DNA of 64,000 nucleotides, taken from NCBI GenBank assembly GCA_964353875.1, contig CAYGXU010000003.1:1-64000 (forward strand), in the 5' to 3' direction. The notes under the pieces are model-generated. The model worked only from the letters and a program-made list of their open reading frames with translations, was not told where the DNA came from and made no database searches. A program made the position numbers and the translations under genes. Positions 8,243 through 16,628 of the stretch are shown here, piece after piece. The stretch's first letter is position 1. Every line of letters begins with the position of its first letter. Source of the stretch: MGNI01 sp964353875. GTDB lineage: Bacteria > Chloroflexota > Anaerolineae > Anaerolineales > E44-bin32.

Positions 8243-9313
8243 ATGGCAACCAAGTACCCCTTCAAAAACCTGGTCTTCCAGGCGGGCGGCATCAAAGCGC
8301 TTGCCTATCTTGGAGTGTTGCAGGTTCTTGAAGAGTGCCACATCCTGAATCAAATCGAGCGGATCGCGGGTGCCTCCGCTGGCGCTCTACTGGCCACTTT
8401 ACTCAGTTTCCGTTTGAGCGCTCAGGAGACGATCGATTTATTCAAAACAGTAGATTACTCTAAGATCGCTCAGACCAGTGAAGCCGAGGATGAATGGCTT
8501 GATCGTCTACCCAAGCTTCTCGAACGGGAGTTGGGAAAGCTCAAAGGGGGGATCGAGGCGGTCAGCCGTCTCTTTCGACGGTTCGGTCTCTATGCCAACG
8601 ATTATGCCTATGGCTGGCTTCAGGAGACGATCGCCGAACATTGTCGGGGGAATGGGAATGCAACTTTCGCTGACTTCCGCAAGCGTGGATTCCGCGATAT
8701 CTATGTTATCGCGACGAATCTATCCACTCACTCAGCTACTCTTTTTTCAGTTGAAACGACGCCGAAAGCCGCGGTCGCTGACGCGGTGCTGATGTCGGGT
8801 TCGATTCCACTTTATTTTGAGGCTCCACGATTTGATGGGGAAAAACTGGGCGCGGGGGATATTTACGCCGATGGAGGCGTTTTAAGCAGTTACCCCTTGC
8901 ATATTTTCGATGATCCTCGCTATTCAAAAGGAAATCGCCGTTTCGAACACGGGATTAATTTGGAAACCCTCGGCTGCCGACTCTTCACTCCACAGGATTG
9001 TTCGCCCGGAGATGAGCGGATTTCAAACCTGATCGATTACATCGAAAACCTGCTCGAGACGATGGCTGAGATACAGGCGGTTGCCTTCGAAAGCAGTTAT
9101 GTTGATCAATTTCGCACAATCAACATCAGCAACTGCGGCATTGCTACCACCGACTTCCGCATCCGACCCGAGGAGGACGACCCGAAATATGTGGCGCTGT
9201 TAAACTCCGGAATAACTGCGACGCGTAAATATTTAGAAAATTACGAGCTTACGAATGATACATTAGAACGCGTTAAGAAAAGTCTTTCCGGATTGCTCAA
9301 ATGGTGGCAATGA
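8243..9313 (+). CDS. Patatin-like phospholipase
   Basis: Serine lipid acyl hydrolase of the patatin family. The glycine-rich oxyanion loop (FQAGGIKALAYLGVLQVL, residues about 11-28), the nucleophile elbow G-A-S-A-G (serine near residue 45) and the catalytic Asp in YADGGVLSSYPL (near residue 215) are all present, so the Ser-Asp dyad is intact. At 356 residues it is close to the size of bacterial patatins. No signal peptide, so it is presumably cytoplasmic or peripheral to the membrane. A GGAGG site precedes the ATG. It stands alone, with no operon partner. Confidence 0.88.
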   Translation: MATKYPFKNLVFQAGGIKALAYLGVLQVLEECHILNQIERIAGASAGALLATLLSFRLSAQETIDLFKTVDYSKIAQTSEAEDEWLDRLPKLLERELGKLKGGIEAVSRLFRRFGLYANDYAYGWLQETIAEHCRGNGNATFADFRKRGFRDIYVIATNLSTHSATLFSVETTPKAAVADAVLMSGSIPLYFEAPRFDGEKLGAGDIYADGGVLSSYPLHIFDDPRYSKGNRRFEHGINLETLGCRLFTPQDCSPGDERISNLIDYIENLLETMAEIQAVAFESSYVDQFRTINISNCGIATTDFRIRPEEDDPKYVALLNSGITATRKYLENYELTNDTLERVKKSLSGLLKWWQ

Positions 9314-10025
9314 ACCTTTAATACAGAGCTTGATCAAAGGAAAATAAAATCGTCAGCGCTTCTTCAAATCTCTCGAGAGGGCAATTGCATCCTCTATATC
9401 GATTAAGAAAGCCTCCGATACAGCACATATCTCAGGATTCACATTTTTTCGTCAGCATTCTCGGCACGACTCCGTAAAACCGGTCTTCTACAATGCTCTC
9501 TTTTCTGAGATGGTTATCCATTTACATGATCCGATCAAAAACAAGTCCGCTCCTGCGGGTCTTGTTCTTAGCCGATCTCCTTCCAGTTGCTATCCATTTT
9601 GTCCGAAGTGGGTAAAGGCAACAGCTAGAAAGCGCGCCTTGCCCCAGCTCTTTAACAAAAATTCACAAAAGCGCTCCCGTAAGAATCGACTGTCTGGTTG
9701 AGGTCGATGAGATGATCCGCAATATCCGAAATAGTTTTTAATTGAAGAGTATCTTATGGAAATCGCGGAAGCAATTTGCAGGCGGGTATTCATCGAATTC
9801 AGCCTTACTTTGCAGGAAAGAGACCGATGTGCCGACCAATGTGTAACAGAAATTCTGCGATTTACACAAAGAGATCCTTTAAAGGACGGTTGACGTGAAA
9901 GCATTCTGAGAATAAGATCAAACATGAATGCTCCATCCATATAAAGACGCCAATCAAAGAAAGGATAATCCCGGACGCTGAGAGCAGCGTCAATCTGGTT
10001 TCACTCATCTCGTTGGAGCAGAAAA
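9314..10025. other. Gene-free stretch
   Basis: About 710 bases between the patatin and the DUF6056-like gene. The open frames on either strand are short, with a residue mix unlike protein. A weak imperfect hairpin around 9540-9568 (arms built on ACAAG/CTTGT) might terminate patatin transcription. Nothing else recognised. Confidence 0.4.
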
Positions 10026-11516
10026 ATGATTGATCGAAATCCTCCATGGGGGAATTCTGAAGGCAAGATCCGTCGCATCGATTGGTTCTTATCGATTGCC
10101 ACGTTCTCGCTTCTCTTCCCCTTAGCGCTGCACGCGTATACAGGATTCTTTTCACGTTACATCGCGGATGATTTCTGCACAGCCAGCATATTGAAAGACC
10201 ATGGTTTCTTTGAAAGTCAGAGACTCTGGTATGAGACATGGTCAGGGCGCTTCTCATTTACATTGACGATCAACCTTTTTGAGATGATCGGCATACAGGT
10301 CGTCCCACTCCTTCCAACTTTTGCAATTATGGTTTGGATCTTTGTCTTTGCCTGGGCTATCAAACCTTTATTAAGGGCATTTGCCTTTCGAAGGCTTGTT
10401 TTTGCCGCTTTTTCATTGTCGATGCTGATCGTTTATGGCACGCTCGATCAAACCCCCGAGGTCATTCAATCGCTCTATTGGCAAACGGGCATGTTGACCT
10501 ACACCCTCCCCCTTATTCTCTTAACACTCTTTGCTGGCATTGTTCTGCATGCCACGCTCATCGAACCAAAACTGACAATCTCGAAGGGTTTCATTTTATT
10601 CTTCTCTGTTTTGATCCCCTTTTTTGCTGGAGGTTACTCTGAGACTTCATCTGCGCTGCAGGTGACGGCGTTGATGCTTGCAGCGGCAGGATTGATAACC
10701 AAGCGTGCAGATATCCGCTTTAAAAGGGGCCTTGCATTGATCATCGCTGGGCTTTTAGGTTCAATTGCCTCGATGATTCTGGTGCTTCTCGCGCCGGGGA
10801 ATGTGGTAAGGCGATCTCTCTTCCCTCAATCACTGCCCCTCTTTGAGATCCTATGGCTCTCGGTTCGATTCGGGGTAATTTTCTATGTTAAGACCTTATG
10901 GAGTACCAGGATTACGACCTTTATGCTGGTCGTTTTTTCGGCTCTGATAGGCTTCTTCGCCACGTCATTCTCTGAGGACAGCCAAATCACTCCTTTCGTA
11001 TGGCGCCGTAAGTTGGTTAGGGCGCTTTTGATAACTCCTATCATTGGCTACTTGCTGTGCGCAAGTGCGATGGCACCCTCGGTATATGGAACCAACGCCT
11101 ATCCGCCCGATCGTGCTCTCATCGTACCCCAGAATATCCTCAGCATGACCATCGTGATTTGGGGTACGATATTTGGAATCTGGCTTAAGACCTTACAAGC
11201 GGGAAATAAGGCATTGCATTCAAAAACAGTTCTCGCAGTTATTGCAGTCATCACTTTCTTATTATTACTCAGCCCTTTCTTTTCCATTCGTCGAACTCTG
11301 ATCCTAAAAACATCCCCCATGAAAAGCTTTGCATCTCTTTGGGACAGACAGGAAGAGCAAATTCTCATAGCGAAAAACGAACAGGAGTTCAATCCGAGGG
11401 TTATTCCTTTGCCGCATATAACTGGGCTGCATACCATCGGCGACGATGCGGATGACTGGCTCAATCGCTGTGTCGCTTCGTATTATGGCCTATCCTCCAT
11501 AACGGCAGGCGATTGA
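10026..11516 (+). CDS. DUF6056-like polytopic membrane protein
   Basis: Protein of 496 residues with about eleven hydrophobic helices. After the first helix comes RYIADDFCTASILKDHGFF and then WYETWSGRFSFT, an arrangement seen in DUF6056 and related GT-C-like membrane proteins (acidic pair in the first outer loop, then W-S-G-R-F). A role in cell-surface glycan transfer is an inference from this resemblance. The ATG at 10026 has GGAG upstream. It stands alone on the plus strand. Confidence 0.6.
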   Translation: MIDRNPPWGNSEGKIRRIDWFLSIATFSLLFPLALHAYTGFFSRYIADDFCTASILKDHGFFESQRLWYETWSGRFSFTLTINLFEMIGIQVVPLLPTFAIMVWIFVFAWAIKPLLRAFAFRRLVFAAFSLSMLIVYGTLDQTPEVIQSLYWQTGMLTYTLPLILLTLFAGIVLHATLIEPKLTISKGFILFFSVLIPFFAGGYSETSSALQVTALMLAAAGLITKRADIRFKRGLALIIAGLLGSIASMILVLLAPGNVVRRSLFPQSLPLFEILWLSVRFGVIFYVKTLWSTRITTFMLVVFSALIGFFATSFSEDSQITPFVWRRKLVRALLITPIIGYLLCASAMAPSVYGTNAYPPDRALIVPQNILSMTIVIWGTIFGIWLKTLQAGNKALHSKTVLAVIAVITFLLLLSPFFSIRRTLILKTSPMKSFASLWDRQEEQILIAKNEQEFNPRVIPLPHITGLHTIGDDADDWLNRCVASYYGLSSITAGD

Positions 11517-11846
11517 TATCGCCAGGTGAGCAACCCATTTGGGGAGATATAGATCACCCTTTGCAAATGCGATCCCGCCTCAATATCTGTCGAATCATGA
11601 TAAGGATCAATACTCCTTAATCATTCATCGGCGAGCATATTGGGTCGCGATTGCAGGATATCCAGTCTGACACGGAAAGGTCTTTCTACCATAGTATCTA
11701 TTCATCCAGTAGGAGTAGGGTGCTTTCAGACTCAGGATACTTGCTGGGAGTATTCATATCAGGATTATTGGCGGCTGCAAGATAGTTGAATTCCCCACAG
11801 CGGGCAGTCATAAACAAGACGAACGCTGGCATTCGCTAGGCTGGTG
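11517..11846. other. Gene-free stretch before the Rhs remnant
   Basis: 330 bases with no open frame that looks coding and no clear hairpin or promoter. It marks the left border of the Rhs locus. Confidence 0.4.
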
Positions 11847-12029
11847 CTACCAATCCGTGAGCAGATAGAAAACGCCGTTAACAGCCGGATCAGGTGCGCC
11901 CGCTGCGCGCATGGCCGCGCCGCTGCCGTAGTAGCTGCGCGTGATCCCCGTCCCGATCTCATATTCGTAATAATCCCCTAGATAAGCCGTCTTGACGCCG
12001 TTGACGATGGACAACACGCGGTTTCCGCT
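11847..12029 (-). pseudogene. Rhs core remnant (60 codons)
   Basis: On the minus strand this reads NRVLSIVNGVKTAYLGDYYE and continues with RSYYGSGAAMR and NGVFYLLTD before a TAG. It is collinear with the start of the Rhs core in the two units upstream on this strand, but it breaks off exactly where they continue with HxGSTNLTIDSAGN. About 33 consecutive bases around the YYGSGAAMR codons are identical to the copy near 15515-15547. There is no start signal and no toxin or immunity gene of its own, so this is the decayed last member of the Rhs cassette row. Confidence 0.8.
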
Positions 12030-12267
12030 AGTGCTGCGGCAGAAGTCCGAGGTTTATCGACTTGGCGAGAGTGTTTCCATTGGAGTTGCAGTGGCTGCGA
12101 AGTTTGCTATTAATGTTGGTGTCTTATATAGAGAGGTTAGGTCGGCACTGGCGTTATGACCGACGCGGAAGGCTATTAAAAATTGCAGGCATGACCATAA
12201 GACTTGTTCCAACGCTGAGGCTATGGAACCGGGAAATCGATGAATTTCAAACCTCTACCCTATCCAC

Positions 12268-12816
12268 TTATCCAGTTTCGTATTCTTCGAATAATGGCTG
12301 TGCATCCTCAAGATAAGCCACAAATCTCCGATATTGTTTTCCCCAATCCGGATCAGCGATTTCATTGGGATAAATCTCTTCCAAATACCTGCCCCAATTC
12401 CTCGCCAAGCTTAACAACTCTTTCCCAAATTGGTCTAGCGGAACACAGGCTTCTTGAATTGCTACCCACCGATTGGGGACCTGCAAAGTGATCAATATCC
12501 TGTTTTGTGATGGCCTACCTTTGAGCTCCAACCTCCACGGATCACTAAACCATTCTGCCATTACTCTGTTACCATTCATTATGTCTCCAAATTGAGCGAG
12601 TAAATGATCCAATAGTAATAGCAGATATGTTGGTGGAAGCCCTATGGCTGCATCATTTCCATCTAGATAAATATGTAGATAAGCCAACTCGGTCGGATAA
12701 TTCTCGCTTAGTCTCGAATGCTCGTTTGATGATAATGGCGGCTCTGGTGAATAATCAAGCTTTAGTTTTTCGAAAGACCCTATCCACGTTTTTAGATGCC
12801 TATTCTGGGAATGCAC
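12268..12816 (-). CDS. Putative immunity protein of orphan Rhs cassette 2
   Basis: Protein of 182 residues, acidic and without signal peptide, which I cannot assign to a named family. The case for immunity is context: it directly follows an Rhs C-terminal toxin module, overlaps its stop by 17 bases, and has its GTG start and a GGAGAGG ribosome site inside the last codons of the toxin gene, so toxin and partner would be made together. The DNA is AT-rich compared with the Rhs trunk, typical of exchangeable toxin/immunity pairs. It presumably binds and blocks the toxin in the cytoplasm. Confidence 0.65.
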   Translation of the reverse strand: MHSQNRHLKTWIGSFEKLKLDYSPEPPLSSNEHSRLSENYPTELAYLHIYLDGNDAAIGLPPTYLLLLLDHLLAQFGDIMNGNRVMAEWFSDPWRLELKGRPSQNRILITLQVPNRWVAIQEACVPLDQFGKELLSLARNWGRYLEEIYPNEIADPDWGKQYRRFVAYLEDAQPLFEEYETG

Positions 12817-13843
12817 TTATCACCTCTCCAGTTTGGTTGACGACAGATGTTATCCAGCCGTGCGATTTATCATACCATCGATAAACATAATATCCGGTTT
12901 CAACATCTAAAGCTCTCTCACCGTTCCTAATAGTATCTGCTACCAAATTAACGACATCTCCAACCTTTATTTTATTAGAGAAGGAAGTTGTAAAAGCTCC
13001 AGGAATATCACCAATGAAATGACGCCCGATAATGTGTCTCAGCCCTCTGTGACGGTTACCTGCGGTCAGGATTATTTGCCTTCCGCTCCGGTCTGTCATC
13101 GCCCTTATCACAGTGTCGGTGTCTATTGACCTGAAAACTGCCCTGATTTCATCTCCATGCTTAGAGCCAAAACTGAGCAGACTTTGAAACATAGAATTGT
13201 CCAGATGGCGAAGATATCTTAGATTTCGGAATTCGGAAATCCCTATTAGACCCAAAACCCGCCATGCACCTAATTCATCACCCGTTACGATATCTACGCC
13301 AGTAAATACCTCAATGAATCCTTTTATATCCCCAACGATAGGAGCAAAATCCAGGAATATACCTGATCCCTGCTCAACCATGATTTGATTTTTTTCCTGT
13401 TGTATAGGATCCCAGCTATCAGGGTCCAGAAGAGCAGAACCAAAGTTAATAAGTCGCTCATCGAACCAATCTCCTGGACAATAGGGTCTATCCCCACATG
13501 GCCAGTGTCCACTCGAATCTGTATACGCAAGAGGATTGTTAAGAGCATACCCATACCGATCCAATGCCATCGGATTCCCCGCCTCCGGCACGATCGTATC
13601 TGCCTGCATGAAGCGACCTAAAGCCGGATCGTACCAGCGGGCTTTATAGTAGTAGAAGCCCAGGTCAGGCTCTTGGCGCTGGCCGGTGTAAGCAAAATCG
13701 GTGAGGGAATCGCCGGCAGCATAGCGCGTCTCGCCCCAGGCCTTGTAACGCATTTCGCCTAGTACTTTGCCAATCATAGATCTTTTCCGAGGCATGTGCA
13801 TGCTGTTTGGATCAGCCGAATGGGCAATGTGCGGCGCATTCAT
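12800..13843 (-). CDS. Orphan Rhs-core/toxin cassette 2 (pre-toxin TG domain, probable nuclease tip)
   Basis: A truncated Rhs gene of 347 residues. Residues 1-27 are unrelated to Rhs. Residues 28-113 are the end of the Rhs-associated core (MRYKAWGE, AYTGQRQEP, GFYYYKARWYDP, GRFMQADTIVPEAGNP, DRYGY, NNP, D-S-S-G-H). Residues 162-200 resemble a pre-toxin TG domain (DFAPIVGDIKGFIEVFTGVD). The last 90 residues are the presumed toxin, with R-G-L-R-H-I-I-G-R-H at 266-275 and a closing V-I-S-A-F-P; the early His pair and late Phe-Pro recall BECR-fold RNases (EndoU, CdiA-CT types), which is only a resemblance. No ribosome site and no signal peptide, so it is probably not expressed from here. The partner immunity gene overlaps its end. 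Confidence 0.75.
   Translation of the reverse strand: MNAPHIAHSADPNSMHMPRKRSMIGKVLGEMRYKAWGETRYAAGDSLTDFAYTGQRQEPDLGFYYYKARWYDPALGRFMQADTIVPEAGNPMALDRYGYALNNPLAYTDSSGHWPCGDRPYCPGDWFDERLINFGSALLDPDSWDPIQQEKNQIMVEQGSGIFLDFAPIVGDIKGFIEVFTGVDIVTGDELGAWRVLGLIGISEFRNLRYLRHLDNSMFQSLLSFGSKHGDEIRAVFRSIDTDTVIRAMTDRSGRQIILTAGNRHRGLRHIIGRHFIGDIPGAFTTSFSNKIKVGDVVNLVADTIRNGERALDVETGYYVYRWYDKSHGWITSVVNQTGEVISAFPE
13546..13758. repeat. Rhs core direct repeat, copy C
   Basis: Core-coding segment shared with copies at 15194-15610 and 17337-17770. By eye, 13546-13663 is identical over about 118 bases to 15194-15311. Homology ends inside the GEMRYKAWGE codons, where the truncated cassette begins. Confidence 0.85.
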
Positions 13844-13994
13844 TATTAACGGGTGGAGAAGCAGAAGAATGAAAATCGGAAGGGATTTACTTCTTCTGTG
13901 TTCTTGACAACGCTTTTAAGCAGCCTAAAAGGGGACGTTTCGCTTTCGGGGCTTCTTTTCGGCTGTTAAAGTGCAGTTGTTGCCGCGCGATCAT

Positions 13995-14444
13995 CTATGA
14001 ATCTGTCTCTTTTTCGGAGATCTTCCCTTTCAGAGGTTTACCATCATTGAAAATGAATTGTGTTTCATATCTAATCGGAAATATGTTCATTTTTTCTTTT
14101 TTCAACAAATAGGCAAGATCCATCTGCTCTCTTAGATCCTGTAGATCCGGTCGAAGCGGATAATGTAGTAATTCGCCATTCGCTTGTTCGAAGCTCACAG
14201 AATATAATTGATGATCGCTCATCCTCACAGAAACAGTCCCTAAAGTACGTGTTCCATCATTAAATACTAGATCACTTGCCACAAATATAGCGTCATGATC
14301 ATCTGGTAACGTACAAGAAGTCTCCAATGGGACTACTAGTGATTCATCATCATCGTCTTCAGCCCAACTCCAAATAGGATTTGTTTTAAAGTCACTCATT
14401 CTTAACTGACAAATTTTCTTCTTCAACAAGTGGTGCTTGACCAT
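13995..14444 (-). CDS. Putative immunity protein of orphan Rhs cassette 1
   Basis: About 149 residues, acidic, cytoplasmic, without a recognised family. It lies 15 bases after the stop of the orphan Rhs cassette at 14460-15620 on the same strand. I chose the ATG at 14444 because GGAGG stands four bases before it; a TTG four codons upstream overlaps that ribosome site. The N-terminus has a stretch of acidic residues after W-S-W-A-E. Position and low GC compared with the trunk point to immunity function against the ParB-like toxin tip upstream. Confidence 0.6.
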   Translation of the reverse strand: MVKHHLLKKKICQLRMSDFKTNPIWSWAEDDDDESLVVPLETSCTLPDDHDAIFVASDLVFNDGTRTLGTVSVRMSDHQLYSVSFEQANGELLHYPLRPDLQDLREQMDLAYLLKKEKMNIFPIRYETQFIFNDGKPLKGKISEKETDS

Positions 14445-14459
14445 GAATACCTCCAATTT

Positions 14460-15620
14460 CTACTGGATAATTATTCCAGTCCCCTTCACTAAAATTGACA
14501 ACCCATCGGTAATTGTTGTGAATTTTTCTACAAATTCATTATAAATCGCAGGATCATTTAGACTAACAATGGTCACTGGAACATCATAGCCAAGAAGTTT
14601 GAATGCAGCTAATCGACGATTATCCAATGTCCACAGATTTCCGGCATATTCTACGACTCGAATACTGCCACGAAAATACCCGTTTGAAATTTCATTAGTA
14701 AGAGTATCTAGTGGAACACCCTTTTTTGTTGCCCAACTAATGCTATCCTGGGTAAATCGAATAATCTCGGATGGGATTCGGTATTGTTGACCGATTTTCA
14801 ATACTTCATTGAATTCATTTGTGCAGTTTCCATCTGCACACGCTGTATTTATAATATCATTTACGGCTCTTGCCTCATTCATACAATCCCCATCCGCACA
14901 TGCAACAGTTCCGATCCCTAAGGCCTTCTCCGCTGCAGCTGCGCAGCCTGCCACGGTACTGCATGCAAGGCCAGCCAATCCAACTACCAGTCCCGCATGT
15001 GAAATTCCCTCCCAGAACATGTATGCAACTGCCCCTGCTTTTTGACCCGATGTCGTATCATCATGTTTAACAATCAATCGAGCCATATCAATGTTGTTAC
15101 AGTTCGTCTCGTAAGTCGGAATCCCACGAATGAACTTGAGTACACCCCAACAATGGCCGGAAGGGTCTAAAAGCTTCACGGGGTTATTCACAACATACCC
15201 ATACCGATCCAATGCCATCGGATTCCCCGCCTCCGGCACGATCGTATCTGCCTGCATGAAGCGACCTAAAGCCGGATCGTACCAGCGGGCTTTATAGTAG
15301 TAGAAGCCCAGACTCGGTTCCTGGCGCTGGCCGGTATAGGCGAAGGCGGTGGGAGTCGTCCCTGAGGTGAAGCAAGTCTCTCCCCAGGCCTTGTAGCGCA
15401 TCTCGCCAACCACGTTCCCTGCCGAATCGATAGTCAGGTTCGTGCTGCCATGATGGTCTCTGAGCAAATAGAATACGCCATTCTCTTCTGGATTGGGTGC
15501 GTTCGCGATTCGCATGGCCGCGCCGCTGCCGTAGTAGCTGCGCACGATCCCCGTCCCCACTTCATATTCGTAATAATCGCCCAAATAAACCGTCGTCACG
15601 CCGTTCACAATGGACATCAC
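14460..15620 (-). CDS. Orphan Rhs-core/toxin cassette 1 (ParB-like toxin tip)
   Basis: Truncated Rhs gene of 386 residues. Residues 1-156 are the Rhs-associated core, nearly identical to the main Rhs protein, ending at D-P-S-G-H. The frame stays open upstream to about 15733 and there shows a short Pro/Thr tail, as in the trunk. The 230-residue tip begins with a Gly/Ala-rich hydrophobic stretch (residues 205-238) and two near-repeats built on A-C-A-D-G-(D/N)-C. It ends with I-R-F-T-Q (287-291), S-I-R-V-V-E and T-L-D-N-R-R-L (331-337). The IRF(S/T)Q ... DNRRL combination is known from ParB/sulfiredoxin-like domains, including toxin tips. No ribosome site or signal peptide, so expression probably requires recombination onto the trunk. 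A candidate immunity gene follows. Confidence 0.75.
   Translation of the reverse strand: MMSIVNGVTTVYLGDYYEYEVGTGIVRSYYGSGAAMRIANAPNPEENGVFYLLRDHHGSTNLTIDSAGNVVGEMRYKAWGETCFTSGTTPTAFAYTGQRQEPSLGFYYYKARWYDPALGRFMQADTIVPEAGNPMALDRYGYVVNNPVKLLDPSGHCWGVLKFIRGIPTYETNCNNIDMARLIVKHDDTTSGQKAGAVAYMFWEGISHAGLVVGLAGLACSTVAGCAAAAEKALGIGTVACADGDCMNEARAVNDIINTACADGNCTNEFNEVLKIGQQYRIPSEIIRFTQDSISWATKKGVPLDTLTNEISNGYFRGSIRVVEYAGNLWTLDNRRLAAFKLLGYDVPVTIVSLNDPAIYNEFVEKFTTITDGLSILVKGTGIIIQ
15194..15610. repeat. Rhs core direct repeat, copy B
   Basis: Longest spare copy of the core. 15194-15311 matches copy C over about 118 identical bases. About 68 bases near 15382-15450 are identical to 17517-17585 in the main rhs gene. 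The far end, 15515-15547, matches the remnant at 11.9 kb. The segments are arranged as direct repeats in the same orientation. Confidence 0.85.
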
Positions 15621-15891
15621 ACTGTTGCCGTCGCCTTCGTAATGGAAGTCGGCGATATGGATTCTGAGCCGGAGGGGTTCGGCAGGAGTTATGGTTGGGA
15701 TGATGCTTGCTTCTTGTGGTATTATCTAGATGAGTATTTCTGTGTATATAAATGATAGGCCTGAAGGGGGAAAATCGCCAAAATTGTCAGGACCACACCA
15801 ATGATTTCATCGCAACTTTAGATCTTTGGAATAAGGCAGAAATGTCGGCTAATAAGGAAGTATTCTTCACAACAGGATTGCGCTCCATATT

Positions 15892-16542
15892 TTACTGTTG
15901 GCGCATAAGGAATTCCAGATAGCCCTTTGATAAATACTCATTTTCGATGTTGATATTTAGACCTCGTTCCAATCCAATTTTTAATAATGACATGGCGGAT
16001 AAACTCATGAAGCCTTCTGGACACTCGCGCAAATTTCCATGCTTTGCCATTCCGTGATGTAACTGCAATAAATCCTTCATTGAATCATTAAAAGAAAGCT
16101 GATCGCTTTTAATAATGGAATCGATAATTTTCCCTAGAGCAAAAATTACCTTGATTTTGGTTTTTTCTAGGAGTTTGGGCACGTAAAGCATTGCATCTTG
16201 GTCTTCTCCGGCTATCAGCCGGATGACTGCTGAGCCATAATATCCCATTAAGGCTCTTCTACGCTCGGTTGCGAAGGCTTCGATAACATCAAAAACCCGA
16301 GGGTAAAGATTTGGCTGACATGATAGGATGAAGCAATCTATTACCCAATTGATTTGACCCATCCAACTACGAGGAATCTTCAGGAAACCCATCAACGCCG
16401 AACGAAATGATTCTAATGCTTCAAAGTACTCCCCTAATTGTGTATGACAAATGGCAACATACATTTGTTCTGGAGGGTAAGGTGGGTTTTTGCGAAATAC
16501 CTCCAATGCTCGAATGCATCTTTGTCTTTTATCTTCGCTCAT
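15892..16542 (-). CDS. Putative immunity protein of the main Rhs toxin (Imm49-like)
   Basis: Protein of 216 residues, predicted all-helical. The C-terminal pattern (S-A-M-S-L-L-K-I-G-L-E-R-G-L then N-I-E-N-E-Y-L near residues 183-204) resembles the end of Imm49 immunity proteins, which close with a helix, a hydrophobic strand and (V/I)ExxYL. It follows the main rhs gene by about 85 bases on the same strand. The ATG at 16542 has AAAGG about 11 bases upstream. It probably neutralises the nuclease-like tip of the main Rhs protein. Family assignment is by eye only. Confidence 0.65.
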   Translation of the reverse strand: MSEDKRQRCIRALEVFRKNPPYPPEQMYVAICHTQLGEYFEALESFRSALMGFLKIPRSWMGQINWVIDCFILSCQPNLYPRVFDVIEAFATERRRALMGYYGSAVIRLIAGEDQDAMLYVPKLLEKTKIKVIFALGKIIDSIIKSDQLSFNDSMKDLLQLHHGMAKHGNLRECPEGFMSLSAMSLLKIGLERGLNINIENEYLSKGYLEFLMRQQ

Positions 16543-16628
16543 TTGAACATGACCTTTAGCGTCAGAATGAATTCGCCATTACAAATTCGCTCGAGACGAT
16601 ATAATTCCTAAAGATATTCTACATGCGA

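Noticed and set aside
9590..9940. Minus-strand frame of 116 codons in the gap after the patatin gene
   Set aside because: No ribosome site, no family pattern, residue mix typical of non-coding DNA.
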